Positions 7,525 to 14,729 of a DNA stretch of 21,003 nucleotides are shown here, piece by piece. The notes under the pieces are model-generated. The model had not been told where the DNA came from. It made no database searches and saw only the letters and a list, made by a program, of their open reading frames with translations. The position numbers and the translations under genes are program-made. This stretch comes from an uncultured Oscillospiraceae bacterium (GTDB lineage Bacteria; Bacillota; Clostridia; Oscillospirales; Acutalibacteraceae), in NCBI GenBank assembly GCA_900543525.1, contig UQRS01000037.1:1-21003 (forward strand). Reading direction: 5' to 3'. Numbering within the stretch: position 1 is the first letter of the stretch; the number at the start of each line of letters is the position of its first letter.

Positions 7525-7585
7525 GCCGCCCTGAAAAGGGCGGCGGATAGCTACAGATATTCTACATAATCCGCCGTCCTTTTTC
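7525..7585 (-). terminator. Terminator region between the sigma-like gene and the rnf operon, two alternative hairpins
   Basis: One hairpin is an 8-bp perfect stem GCCGCCCT / AGGGCGGC with loop GAAA (7525-7544). The other is a longer stem, GAAAAGGGCGGCGGAT (7533-7548) against ATCCGCCGTCC plus TTTTTC (7569-7585), about 15 pairs. The two share bases 7537-7544 and cannot form together. T-runs occur on both strands, so the element should end the minus-strand transcript of the 7642-8165 gene pair and could act in both directions. Confidence 0.65.
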
Positions 7586-7641
7586 AAGTATTTTGTCGCA
7601 GTTTTTCTTTTCCATAATGGGGAGTGGATGAAATTTTTTAT

Positions 7642-7959
7642 TTAACACGGACCGGAGGAATAAAATCCGTATTGGAGACATTTTTTGATTTTGACCCGCG
7701 CCCTTGTAAGGTGCCGGGAAATGGTGGATTTGTTGACTGCCTTCTGCCTTGCAATTTCGGTGACGGTTCGGTTTTTAAAATAGTATTCCTCCACCACCTC
7801 GCGCTGGCAGTCGGTCAGCTCCTCCTCCATAATGTCGATGACCGCCCGTTTCATTTTGGCGATCCATTCGCTGTTGTCCCCGGCCGAATACACCTCCTTT
7901 TCCCACGGGTACCGGTCCCCGAAAATGTCCAGGCTGATGAGTCTCGTTCCTCGCTTCAT
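7642..7959 (-). CDS. Small sigma-70-region-4-like helix-turn-helix protein
   Basis: The protein has 105 residues from the ATG at 7959, which lies 8 bp after AGGGGA; a GTG at 7965 is badly spaced. The central and C-terminal part, roughly residues 40-95, reads as a sigma region 4/LuxR-like HTH: LTDCQREVVEEYYFKNRTVT, then EIARQKAVNKSTISRHLTRA, then RVKIKKCL. No sigma region 2 is present, so it cannot be a complete ECF sigma factor. It belongs to the broad class of short sigma-like HTH proteins common in Firmicutes, often near mobile or accessory genes. It begins 2 bp after the preceding small gene, so the two form an operon. The target is unknown; it probably binds DNA. Confidence 0.8.
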   Translation of the reverse strand: MKRGTRLISLDIFGDRYPWEKEVYSAGDNSEWIAKMKRAVIDIMEEELTDCQREVVEEYYFKNRTVTEIARQKAVNKSTISRHLTRARVKIKKCLQYGFYSSGPC

Positions 7960-7961
7960 CT

Positions 7962-8165
7962 TCACATTCCCCTTTCATAGTATCTGCAAAGGTATTTGCC
8001 GCATTTTTTGAGGCGCGTAGCGATGCGCCGCAGCTCGCAGATCCGCGCGGTAAGCTCTCTGGCCGATCGCTCGGACAGGGGAGAGTCTTTGGAAAGCGCG
8101 GATGCCCGTTCACAGAGCGCCGTGGCGGTGGCGATATACTCCTGACCCAGTTCGTACAGACTCAT
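7962..8165 (-). CDS. Small helical hypothetical protein, partner of the sigma-like gene
   Basis: The protein has 67 residues, starting at an ATG 8 bp after AAGGAG. It is almost entirely predicted alpha-helical and charged: LGQEYIATATALCERASALS, then RSARELTARICELRRIATRL, then a basic end KKCGKYLCRYYERGM. No catalytic motif is visible. Its stop lies 2 bp before the start of the sigma-like HTH gene. The compact pairing suggests the two act together, for example as a partner protein and DNA-binding protein, which is inference. I do not recognise a named family. Confidence 0.72.
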   Translation of the reverse strand: MSLYELGQEYIATATALCERASALSKDSPLSERSARELTARICELRRIATRLKKCGKYLCRYYERGM

Positions 8166-8306
8166 TTAAAACATCTCCTTTTCACACAAAACGTGAAATT
8201 ATGAATGCGAACGGCTGATAAAAGACTGTGTTTCTCCTGTTCAATGCGGTTTTTTCAGAAAATCTGTCAACATTTTTTCACCCTTTTCTACATTTTTTGC
8301 TCTAAA

Positions 8307-8347
8307 TAGTGATCAAGATTCTACCGCGCGATTAAATATTATCACTA
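8307..8347. repeat. Inverted heptamers TAGTGAT / ATCACTA, candidate operator
   Basis: Perfect 7-bp inverted copies lie at 8307-8313 and 8341-8347, with centres 34 bp apart (about three helical turns). They straddle the predicted minus-strand start site between the divergent regulator genes, a typical arrangement for a dimeric repressor. Binding is inferred only. Confidence 0.4.
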
Positions 8348-8364
8348 ATTTTAGAAGAAATCAA
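8336..8364 (-). promoter_or_regulatory. Promoter for the 8165-7642 gene pair
   Basis: On the minus strand TTGATT (8364-8359) and TAATAT (8341-8336) are separated by exactly 17 bp. The start would lie near 8329, giving an unusually long leader of about 165 nt before the ATG at 8165. The ATCACTA copy of the inverted heptamer pair overlaps the -10 box. Confidence 0.6.
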
Positions 8365-8457
8365 CCTGTTTTTGGGGTATTTTACACTTTTTGTGATATA
8401 CGTTTTTTGTTGCCTGTTTGTTGCACAATTAATTTGTTTGTTTTAAACACTAAAATG

Positions 8458-8486
8458 TTGCAAACCTAAAATGGGTATGATAAAAT
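8458..8486 (+). promoter_or_regulatory. Promoter for the small ORF / XRE regulator
   Basis: TTGCAA (8458-8463) and TAAAAT (8481-8486) are separated by 17 bp in an AT-rich stretch; the start would lie near 8493. The transcript would cover the 36-codon frame at 8518 and the XRE gene at 8698. Confidence 0.6.
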
Positions 8487-8517
8487 CATATTGGAAACCA
8501 TTGGAGAGTAGATGTAA

Positions 8518-8628
8518 ATGGGTCTGATCGGGCGCTTTTTCGGCGCGTTCTGCGGCCGTGTCCCGGCGGATGCGCCGGCCTCTTTCCAAAAGCCGCAATC
8601 GCCCGAACATCGCTGCCGGCCGGCGTAA
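8518..8628 (+). CDS. Possible 36-residue small ORF upstream of the XRE regulator
   Basis: The frame starts MGLIGRFFGAFCGRVP and ends in a Pro/Arg-rich segment. GGAG lies 11 bp before this ATG but only 5 bp before an ATG-TAA start-stop pair at 8512-8517, in the same frame and directly adjacent. The frame is GC-rich inside an AT-rich intergenic region and contains a perfect CCGGCG / CGCCGG hairpin. It could be a real small protein, a leader peptide that tunes the downstream gene, or chance. No homologue is recognised. Confidence 0.3.
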   Translation: MGLIGRFFGAFCGRVPADAPASFQKPQSPEHRCRPA

Positions 8629-8697
8629 GGCCTTTTCGCCCGCCAAAACCGTGTTTGTTTTTGTAAGTTTACGATGCATATTAAAGGAGGCTATTTT

Positions 8698-9063
8698 ATG
8701 AGCAATTTTTCCCAACGCCTGACCGAGCTTAGGAAATCCCAGTCTCTGACGCAAACAGAGCTGGCGAATGCTTTGGGGGTTTCTCCCAGCACGATTGGGA
8801 ATTATGAACTCGGGGATCGTGTTCCGCGGCCCCAGCACCTTGTAGCACTCTGCAAATTTTTTTCGGTGACCAGCGACTTTTTGCTGGGGATTGAGCCGGA
8901 CACAACCGAGGTCAGCAGGCTGAGCAGCGATTTGAAAAAGCATTTCAAGCTGGAGGGCAGACTGACCTGCAACGGAAAAAAACTTTCGGATGAGGAAATT
9001 GAGCGCCTTTTTGACTTTCTTTTGGTCAGCGCAAATGTTATAATAACCGAAAGGACAGAATAG
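8698..9063 (+). CDS. XRE-family (Cro/C1-type) transcriptional regulator
   Basis: The start is set by AAAGGAGG 8 bp before the ATG at 8698; the frame extends upstream to 8674 without support. The product is 121 residues. Residues 5-62 are a classic HTH_3 domain: FSQRLTELRKSQSLTQTELA, then LGVSPSTIGNYELGDRVPRP, then LVALCKFFSVTSDFLLGI. The C-terminal part is charged and helical (SDEEIERLFDFLLVSANVI), probably for dimerisation. It is a cytoplasmic DNA-binding protein, likely a repressor, possibly acting on its own AT-rich upstream region and on the divergent sigma-like gene pair. It is followed by a terminator. Confidence 0.9.
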   Translation: MSNFSQRLTELRKSQSLTQTELANALGVSPSTIGNYELGDRVPRPQHLVALCKFFSVTSDFLLGIEPDTTEVSRLSSDLKKHFKLEGRLTCNGKKLSDEEIERLFDFLLVSANVIITERTE

Positions 9064-9098
9064 CTTTTTCCGCTTTCCTTTGCCGGTGCCGCCATCGG

Positions 9099-9124
9099 AA
9101 AAGGTCGGCCTTGCTCGGCCTTTT
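9099..9124 (+). terminator. Terminator after the XRE gene
   Basis: AAAAGGTCG pairs with CGGCCTTTT (one G-T pair) around an 8-nt loop; the stem ends in the T-run. It lies 36 bp after the XRE stop codon. Confidence 0.65.
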
Positions 9125-9250
9125 GCTGCGGGATTCCTTTAAAAAACGCGCGGTTTTTCTTCCGCCTCAAGCTTTTTGGTGCGCGTTTTTTAGAAGGCGC
9201 CGGGCGAGCGGAAGGCCGGAGGGAGTCGTCCTTTTTTGGGAGGTTTTTCT

Positions 9251-10081
9251 ATGTTTGAAACCAGCGTTTTTCATATACAGGAGCAAAACGGCGTTTATTT
9301 TCTGACCGTCCCCGCTTTTGAGGAGACCGGGCTGGTTCGGCACGCCTTTTCCACGCGGCTGGGCGGCGTGTCGAGAGGGCGGTACGCCCGCATGAATCTG
9401 AGCTTTGGCAACGGCGACCGGCCGGAAGCCTCGCGGGAGAATTTTCGCCGCTTCTTTGCCGCTGTCGGCTCGGACGAGACGCGGGCGGTCCTCAGCCGGC
9501 AGGAGCACACCGATCATATCCGCACGGTTACGGAGGCCGACATGGGCAAGGGAATCGTTCGCGAGCGGGACTATACCGCCGTGGACGGCATGATTACCAA
9601 CCTGCCCCGCCTGCCGCTTGTGACCCTCTACGCCGACTGTGTGCCGCTGCTCTTCCTCGACCCGGTGAAGAGGGCGGTGGCTTCGGTGCACTCGGGCTGG
9701 AGAGGTACGGTGCAGCAGATCGGTCGTCGGGCGGTCGAGCGCCTGGGGGAGGAGTACGGCTCCTCTCCGGCCGATATTCTGGCCGCGATTCTGCCCTGCA
9801 TCGGCCCCTGCTGCTATGAGGTGGACGAACCGGTGTACGACGCCTTTTCCAAAATAGATTGTATAGACACTGCATCTATCCTGACTCCGGCCGGAGAGAG
9901 GGGAAAATATATGCTGAATCTGCCCGAGGCCAACCGTCAGATTCTGCTGGCGGCCGGTATTGCGCCGGAGCACCTGACCGTGACCGATGTATGCACCTGC
10001 TGCAATGCCGATACGCTGCATTCTCACCGGGCGACCGGCGGCATGCGGGGCAACCTCGCCGCCATGATCGAGCTGAAATGA
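9251..10081 (+). CDS. pgeF: YfiH/YlmD/PgeF-family multicopper-oxidase-fold protein
   Basis: The ATG at 9251 has GGGAGG 9 bp upstream; a TTG at 9236 is rejected. The 276-residue length fits the family (about 240-280). Metal or active-site residues are visible as H86 (RQEHTD), C130 in LYADCVPLLFLD and H147 in VHSGWRGTVQQ. Family landmarks also include FSTRLGGVSRGRY (33-45), LPCIGPCCYEV (181-191) and a C-terminal DVCTCCN...LHSHRATGG. Members were first called polyphenol oxidase/laccase-like. Biochemical work assigns purine nucleoside phosphorylase/adenosine deaminase activity to several homologues, and a peptidoglycan-editing role to E. coli PgeF. Which applies here is not decidable. It is cytoplasmic and appears monocistronic. 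Confidence 0.93.
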   Translation: MFETSVFHIQEQNGVYFLTVPAFEETGLVRHAFSTRLGGVSRGRYARMNLSFGNGDRPEASRENFRRFFAAVGSDETRAVLSRQEHTDHIRTVTEADMGKGIVRERDYTAVDGMITNLPRLPLVTLYADCVPLLFLDPVKRAVASVHSGWRGTVQQIGRRAVERLGEEYGSSPADILAAILPCIGPCCYEVDEPVYDAFSKIDCIDTASILTPAGERGKYMLNLPEANRQILLAAGIAPEHLTVTDVCTCCNADTLHSHRATGGMRGNLAAMIELK

Positions 10082-10242
10082 GTCTGTCGCGCTCGGCAGG
10101 CGTCTGCCTCTCCCGCCCTTTTTCGGGGGAAAAGAGGCCGATCCTTTGCCGGTTCGGTTTTTGCCGGCGCGGCGGCCTTTTGCCGGTCGCCTTGTCCGCG
10201 CTTTCTCAATGTATAAAAATACAGCTTTTTCTGTAAAAACCC

Positions 10243-10290
10243 TTGCATTATTCATTCCGCAATGGTAGAATGTCATCAGGCGTAGCGCCT
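10243..10290 (+). promoter_or_regulatory. gdhA promoter with a hairpin at the predicted transcript 5' end
   Basis: TTGCAT (10243-10248), a 17-bp spacer and TAGAAT (10266-10271) form a strong sigma-A-type promoter. The start should fall near 10278, exactly where AGGCG / CGCCT (10278-10290, loop TAG) would make a 5'-terminal hairpin. Such hairpins can protect mRNA from 5' decay. The leader is about 78 nt. Confidence 0.7.
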
Positions 10291-10355
10291 TTATGGAAAA
10301 AACTTCCGCCGGCGCCGAGCTTTCATTTCATATTTTATTGTAAGGAGAGATATAT

Positions 10356-11711
10356 ATGGAGTTAAAGAAACTGTCCAATCCGTATCTGGTGGACCTTCTG
10401 GAAACGGTCAAGAAGCGTAACGTCGGCGAGCCGGAGTTTATTCAGGCCGTGACCGAAGTGCTGATGACCCTCGAGCCGGTTGTGGAGAAGCGCCCCGATC
10501 TGATTGAGGCCGGCGTTCTCGACCGTCTGGTCGAGCCGGAGCGGCAGATTATTTTCCGTGTGCCGTGGGTGGACGACAACGGCAAGGTGCAGGTCAACCG
10601 CGGCTTCCGCGTGCAGTACAACTCGGCCATCGGCCCGTACAAGGGCGGCCTGCGTCTGCATCCGTCGGTTTACCTTGGCATTATCAAGTTTCTCGGCTTT
10701 GAGCAGGTCTTTAAGAACAGCCTGACCACCCTCCCGATGGGCGGCGGCAAGGGCGGCTCGGACTTTGACCCCAAGGGCAAGAGCGACGGCGAGGTTATGC
10801 GTTTCTGCCAGAGCTTCATGACCGAGCTTCAGCGGCATATCGGCCCCGACTGCGACGTTCCGGCCGGCGATATCGGTACCGGCGCGCGGGAGATTGGCTA
10901 CATGTTCGGCCAGTATAAGCGCATCCGCAATGAGTTTACCGGCGTTCTGACCGGCAAGGGACTGACCTACGGCGGTTCTCTGGCCCGGACAGAGGCAACC
11001 GGTTACGGCCTCTGCTATTTCACGGAGGAGATGCTGAAGGCCAACGGCAAGTCCTTCGCAGGCAAGACGGTTGTCATTTCCGGCTCGGGCAACGTGGCCA
11101 TCTACGCCACCGAGAAGGCGACCGAGTTCGGCGCCAAGGTTGTCGCCCTTTCGGACAGCAACGGCTATGTATATGACAAGAACGGCATCGACCTTGCTGC
11201 CGTGAAGGAGATTAAAGAGGTTCGCCGCGGCCGGATTAAGGAGTATGTAGAGACCCATCCCGACGCGGTTTATACCGAGGGCTGCAGCGGCATCTGGACC
11301 ATCCCCTGCGACATTGCGCTGCCCTGCGCGACCCAGAATGAGGTAGATGGCAAGAGCGCCGAGATCCTCGCGAAAAACGGCTGCTTCGCCGTGGCGGAGG
11401 GTGCGAACATGCCCTCTACGCCGGAGGCGATCGAGGTCTACTTCAAGAACAATATGCTCTACGGCCCGGCCAAGGCTGCCAATGCCGGCGGCGTTGCGAC
11501 CTCCGGCCTGGAGATGAGCCAGAACAGCGAGCGCCTCTCCTGGACGTTTGAGGAGGTTGACGCCAAGCTGCACGGCATTATGAAGAGCATCTTCAAATCC
11601 TGTGATGAGGCCGCGAAGGAATACGGCATGCCCGGCAACTATATGGCCGGTGCGAACATCGCCGGCTTCCTCAAGGTGGCTGAGGCTATGAAGGCGCAGG
11701 GCTGCGTGTAA
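10356..11711 (+). CDS. gdhA: Glutamate dehydrogenase, bacterial hexameric (probably NADP-specific) type
   Basis: It interconverts 2-oxoglutarate plus ammonia and glutamate in the cytoplasm. At 451 residues it has the length of the hexameric GDH (about 445-450). Substrate and catalytic residues are visible: K96 in GPYKGGLRLHPS, K120, K132 in PMGGGKGGSDFDPKGKS, and D172 in DVPAGDIGTGAREIG. The Rossmann dinucleotide-binding segment is VVISGSGNVAIYATEKA (239-255), and NAGGVATSGLEMSQN lies near the C-terminus. AAGGAG lies 8 bp before the ATG. Third codon positions are strongly C/G-biased, fitting a highly expressed gene. It is monocistronic with its own promoter and terminator. Coenzyme specificity is inferred from overall family resemblance and should be treated as likely, not certain. 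Confidence 0.97.
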   Translation: MELKKLSNPYLVDLLETVKKRNVGEPEFIQAVTEVLMTLEPVVEKRPDLIEAGVLDRLVEPERQIIFRVPWVDDNGKVQVNRGFRVQYNSAIGPYKGGLRLHPSVYLGIIKFLGFEQVFKNSLTTLPMGGGKGGSDFDPKGKSDGEVMRFCQSFMTELQRHIGPDCDVPAGDIGTGAREIGYMFGQYKRIRNEFTGVLTGKGLTYGGSLARTEATGYGLCYFTEEMLKANGKSFAGKTVVISGSGNVAIYATEKATEFGAKVVALSDSNGYVYDKNGIDLAAVKEIKEVRRGRIKEYVETHPDAVYTEGCSGIWTIPCDIALPCATQNEVDGKSAEILAKNGCFAVAEGANMPSTPEAIEVYFKNNMLYGPAKAANAGGVATSGLEMSQNSERLSWTFEEVDAKLHGIMKSIFKSCDEAAKEYGMPGNYMAGANIAGFLKVAEAMKAQGCV

Positions 11712-11752
11712 TCTCAGCCTTTTGCCGCATCGGCAATCTTTTATAAAACCGC

Positions 11753-11800
11753 AAAACGCCGTCCCGGAGGAGAGATTCCTCTTTCGGGGCGGCGTTTTTT
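11753..11800 (+). terminator. Strong terminator of gdhA
   Basis: AAAACGCCGTCCCG pairs with CGGGGCGGCGTTTT (one G-T pair), extended by GGAG/CTCC-type inner pairing, and ends in TTTTTT. A small perfect hairpin, TTGCCG / CGGCAA, also sits at 11722-11736 directly after the stop codon. Confidence 0.88.
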
Positions 11801-12115
11801 CGCGGCGCTGCTTTTTTTATTCCGAAAAACTGCAGATTGTTCCGCCCGGGCGGCGGGGCTGTTCCTCTTTTCGCCCTGCGGCGGTTTTGCAAAGCGGCGG
11901 CATATTTTCTTTTCCTTCGGGGCAAACTAAAGGCTGAGCTTTACCGGGTGCGAAGTTTCGGATACGACCATCCGGCGTCCGGTATGTAACGGGATCGGTC
12001 GGTCAGGCCGGCCATCCGGCCGCGCGAAGAGGCTGCCTCTCTGCATCGGATCGGGGAAGGCGCTGTTACCTCTCTTCGCGGGCTTTGGCGTTTATTGAAA
12101 GGACGGGTTTTGTGT
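11801..12115 (+). other. Intergenic region with paired stems upstream of the DUF421 gene
   Basis: No convincing coding frame is seen. Two perfect stems occur: GGCCGG / CCGGCC with loop CCAT (12006-12021), and CGCGAAGAG (12023-12031) with CTCTTCGCG (12072-12080) around a 40-nt loop. They end 35 bp before the DUF421 start, so they would lie in its leader if transcription starts upstream. No clear promoter is identified, and no known riboswitch consensus is recognised. Confidence 0.4.
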
Positions 12116-12826
12116 ATGCTGAAGGATTTGCCGAATGTGGCGCTGACCTCGATCGGCTCGATCGTGGCATTGTTTTTGCTGACCAAGCTGATGGGGAATA
12201 AGCAGATGTCCGAGCTGAACATGTTCGATTATATCACCGGGATCACGATCGGCTCCATCGCGGCCGAGATGGCGACCGCCCTCGAAAGCGATTTCGCAAA
12301 GCCGCTGCTCTCCATGGCGATTTATGCGCTGGCGGCGACCGTTATCTCCCTTGTGGCGTCCGGCTCTGTCCGGGCGCGGCGGCTGATTAACGGGCGGTCG
12401 ATCGTCCTCTGCAAGGATGGGGAGCTGTATAAAAAGAATTTAAAAAAAGCGCGGCTGGATTTAAATGAGTTCCTGACCCAGTGCCGCGTGAACGGGTACT
12501 TCGACCTGGCGGAAATCGAGCTGGCCATGCTGGAGCCGAACGGCCGCATCTCCATCCTGCCAAAGGCGGAGAATCGCCCGGTCACGCCGAAGGATCTGAG
12601 CCTGCGGCCGAAAAAGAGCGAGATTCTGGTGAATGTAATCATCGACGGCCGCGTGCTGGAGGGCAATCTGCGGCACACCGGGAACAACCGCCAGTGGCTG
12701 GAAAATCAGCTGAAAACCCAGGGGTATAAAAAGGAGGAGGTCTTTCTGGCCACCTGCGACCGCAACAATACCCTGACGGTTTACCGCATCCGGCCGCAGG
12801 CGCCGGACAGCGATCTGTTCCAGTAA
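12116..12826 (+). CDS. DUF421 (YetF/YcaP-like) membrane protein
   Basis: I choose the ATG at 12116, with AAAGGA upstream; TTG codons at 12095 and 12110 are alternatives. The product is 236 residues. Three TM helices occupy about 8-27, 38-56 and 64-83, with the family motif LMGNKQMSELNMFDYI (25-40). The cytoplasmic DUF421 domain follows: SVRARRLINGRSIVLCKDGE, DLNEFLTQCRVNGYFDLAEI, ELAMLEPNGRISILPKAENR and PVTPKD. The C-terminal half (168-236) is an additional domain seen in many clostridial members. Family members sit in the cytoplasmic membrane and some are linked to spores or envelope phenotypes, but the biochemical function is not established. No operon partner is present. Confidence 0.9.
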   Translation: MLKDLPNVALTSIGSIVALFLLTKLMGNKQMSELNMFDYITGITIGSIAAEMATALESDFAKPLLSMAIYALAATVISLVASGSVRARRLINGRSIVLCKDGELYKKNLKKARLDLNEFLTQCRVNGYFDLAEIELAMLEPNGRISILPKAENRPVTPKDLSLRPKKSEILVNVIIDGRVLEGNLRHTGNNRQWLENQLKTQGYKKEEVFLATCDRNNTLTVYRIRPQAPDSDLFQ

Positions 12827-12893
12827 AATCGGCGCGGCTTTGCCAAAGCGGAAAACCGCCGGAGTATGGAAACGTGCCCTCCCTTTCGCCGAA

Positions 12894-12945
12894 CAAAAAT
12901 CCGCCGCCGAAGGCTCTGCGTATCAGCATGCCTTTGGCGGCGGAT
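12894..12945 (-). terminator. Terminator between convergent DUF421 and PASTA pseudokinase genes
   Basis: ATCCGCCGCCGAAGGC (from 12899) pairs with GCCTTTGGCGGCGGAT (ending 12945) with a single G-T pair. On the minus strand the stem is followed by TTTTTG, ideal for ending the gene at 12987. On the plus strand the tail (ATTCTTG) is weaker but may also serve the DUF421 gene. Confidence 0.82.
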
Positions 12946-12986
12946 ATTCTTGTATAATGTGTTTTGTGCAAAAGGGGAGGGGGAGG

Positions 12987-14729
12987 TTAATCCTCCTCCG
13001 CCTGATGGCTGGTGGTCGTGCTCGAAGAAGAGGAGGGCGCCGAAGAGCTCGAGGGGGCTGCCGACGAGCTGGACGGCTGCGGAATGGAGGGAGTGGGGCG
13101 CGAGGTGCTGGTCGGCGCCTGGCTGCTTTCCTCCACATAGGTGTTCACAAAAATCTTGACGCTTCCGGCAGGATTGATCGTAGCGCCGGCCTTCGGATCG
13201 GTCTCGACCACCTTTTCGGCGGCCGCGTTGGTGTCATAGGTCTCCATCACGGTGATGGAGTCATAGAAAAATCCAACCTTCATCAGCTCGATGATGGCCT
13301 CCTCCTCCGTCAGGCCGGAGAGATTGGGCATGCTGACGCTCGAACTGCCGAGGCTGATCTTCAGCTTGACCGTCTCTCCCCGCGGGACCGCTTCTCCCGC
13401 GGCGGGCGTCTGCTCGATAATGTAGCCGCGTTCGTACTCATCATTATAGACGGCCGATTCAATCTCAAACTGGAACACGCTGATATAGTCGGCGTTGGCC
13501 GCGACCTGCGCGTAGGTCGCACCGACAAGACTCGGCATCTCGTACAGCTTTTCGTTGGATTCCATCGGCAGCAGCGACGCCAGAGAGGAGGCCGGCTGCT
13601 CGGCCTGTGTAACCGTTTTGTCCGGGAAGAAGATGTCCTTGAAAACGGTTGCGGCCAGAACGCCGAATACAACAAAGACCAGAACGATGGTCGCCGCCGC
13701 CGCCAGAATGCCGTAGCGCTTGACCCCCTTCGGCCGGACATAGTCGTCATATTCCTCGTCATATTCATCAAAGCCGCCGTTTTGCATCAGATCCGCTTTG
13801 AAGGAGTCCACCGTTTGGGTTCGATCCTCCGGCAGAATCTGCAGCGCGTTGGCCAGCGCGGTCAGAACATACTGCGGCAGCTCCTGCGCGATTTTGCCCG
13901 GAATGGTCATGTGATCATTGGTGACCCGCTCGGTAGCCTCCGGCGGAGGGGTGCCGACCAGCGTGCGGAAGAGGGTGGCCGCGATGCCGTAAACATCGGT
14001 CCACTGCCCCTGCTGTCCGTCAAAGCCGTACTGCTCAATCGCCGCAAAACCGGGGAAGAGCTGCGCCGTCATGTCGCTGCGGGCGGTTCTCGCCTCCGCA
14101 ATGCAGAAATCGGTGATGCGGATCACGCCGTCCCGGCCGACCGACAACGTGTCGGGAGAAATGCCGCGGTGGATGATTCCGGCGGCGTGGATGGAGGCCA
14201 GAGAGGAAATCAGCGGCATGAAAAGCGGCCGGGCCTGCTCCCACTTGAGCACACCGCCGTTGCGGAGCAAAAACTCCCGCAATGTGATGCCGGAGACCGT
14301 TTGCACAATATAATAGGCGGTGCCGTTCGCCTCAAAAACATCGTAGATGTTCATGAGCGCGGGAACATCCTTCAAGCCGGAGAGGGTTCTCGCCATCTCC
14401 ATAAAGCTGAGGAGCCCTTCGTTATAGGTATAGTCATTCCCCTCGGTCACGGCAACCGAACCGTCGGCCTTGCGCTCGCACAGCCCGGTGGGACAGTACT
14501 CCCTCACCTTGATGACCGTGTCGCTTGCGTTGTCCCATCCGATGTAGGAGACGCCCTCGCCGTTGCTGTCGAGAACCTTTCCGACGCAGTAACGGTTTTT
14601 CAGCCAGGTGCGGGCGGACAGGAAAGAACCGTTTTGCGGACTGTCTTTATCATAGCCGCAGATCGGACAGATCTGTTCTCCGCCGTTGTCGTTCATACAC
14701 CCCATACAAAGCCTGTCAGTATTTTGCAT
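12987..14729 (-). CDS. Membrane PASTA-domain kinase-like protein with zinc ribbon; probable pseudokinase
   Basis: The protein has 580 residues from the ATG at 14729 (AAAGGA 9 bp upstream). The order is: zinc ribbon C8-x2-C11...C21-x2-C24; Ser/Thr kinase fold about 47-312; acidic linker; TM helix about 339-363; PASTA 1 about 396-462; PASTA 2 about 466-530; Ser/Thr/Pro tail 535-575. Kinase landmarks are degenerate. The glycine loop reads VLDSNGEGVSYIGWD and K74 is kept in VIKV. The catalytic HRD is HRG (187-189, IIHRGISPDTL), DFG is DFC (207-209) and the APE region is GFAAIEQYG. Loss of the HRD aspartate normally abolishes phosphotransfer. PASTA domains bind muropeptides/lipid II outside the cell, so the protein probably senses the wall and signals by binding. 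No PP2C phosphatase gene is adjacent. It is divergent from the GT-C/YfhO operon. Confidence 0.9.
   Translation of the reverse strand: MQNTDRLCMGCMNDNGGEQICPICGYDKDSPQNGSFLSARTWLKNRYCVGKVLDSNGEGVSYIGWDNASDTVIKVREYCPTGLCERKADGSVAVTEGNDYTYNEGLLSFMEMARTLSGLKDVPALMNIYDVFEANGTAYYIVQTVSGITLREFLLRNGGVLKWEQARPLFMPLISSLASIHAAGIIHRGISPDTLSVGRDGVIRITDFCIAEARTARSDMTAQLFPGFAAIEQYGFDGQQGQWTDVYGIAATLFRTLVGTPPPEATERVTNDHMTIPGKIAQELPQYVLTALANALQILPEDRTQTVDSFKADLMQNGGFDEYDEEYDDYVRPKGVKRYGILAAAATIVLVFVVFGVLAATVFKDIFFPDKTVTQAEQPASSLASLLPMESNEKLYEMPSLVGATYAQVAANADYISVFQFEIESAVYNDEYERGYIIEQTPAAGEAVPRGETVKLKISLGSSSVSMPNLSGLTEEEAIIELMKVGFFYDSITVMETYDTNAAAEKVVETDPKAGATINPAGSVKIFVNTYVEESSQAPTSTSRPTPSIPQPSSSSAAPSSSSAPSSSSSTTTSHQAEED

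Noticed and set aside
9167..10276. Minus-strand frame of 369 codons
   Set aside because: It is antisense to the YfiH/PgeF gene and its flanks; no ribosome site or domain.
10362..11573. Minus-strand open frame of 403 codons
   Set aside because: It is a shadow of the gdhA gene, with composition but no recognisable protein features.
12951..12957. TATAAT on the plus strand after the convergent terminator
   Set aside because: No -35 box at a proper distance, and it would only drive antisense RNA into the pseudokinase gene.
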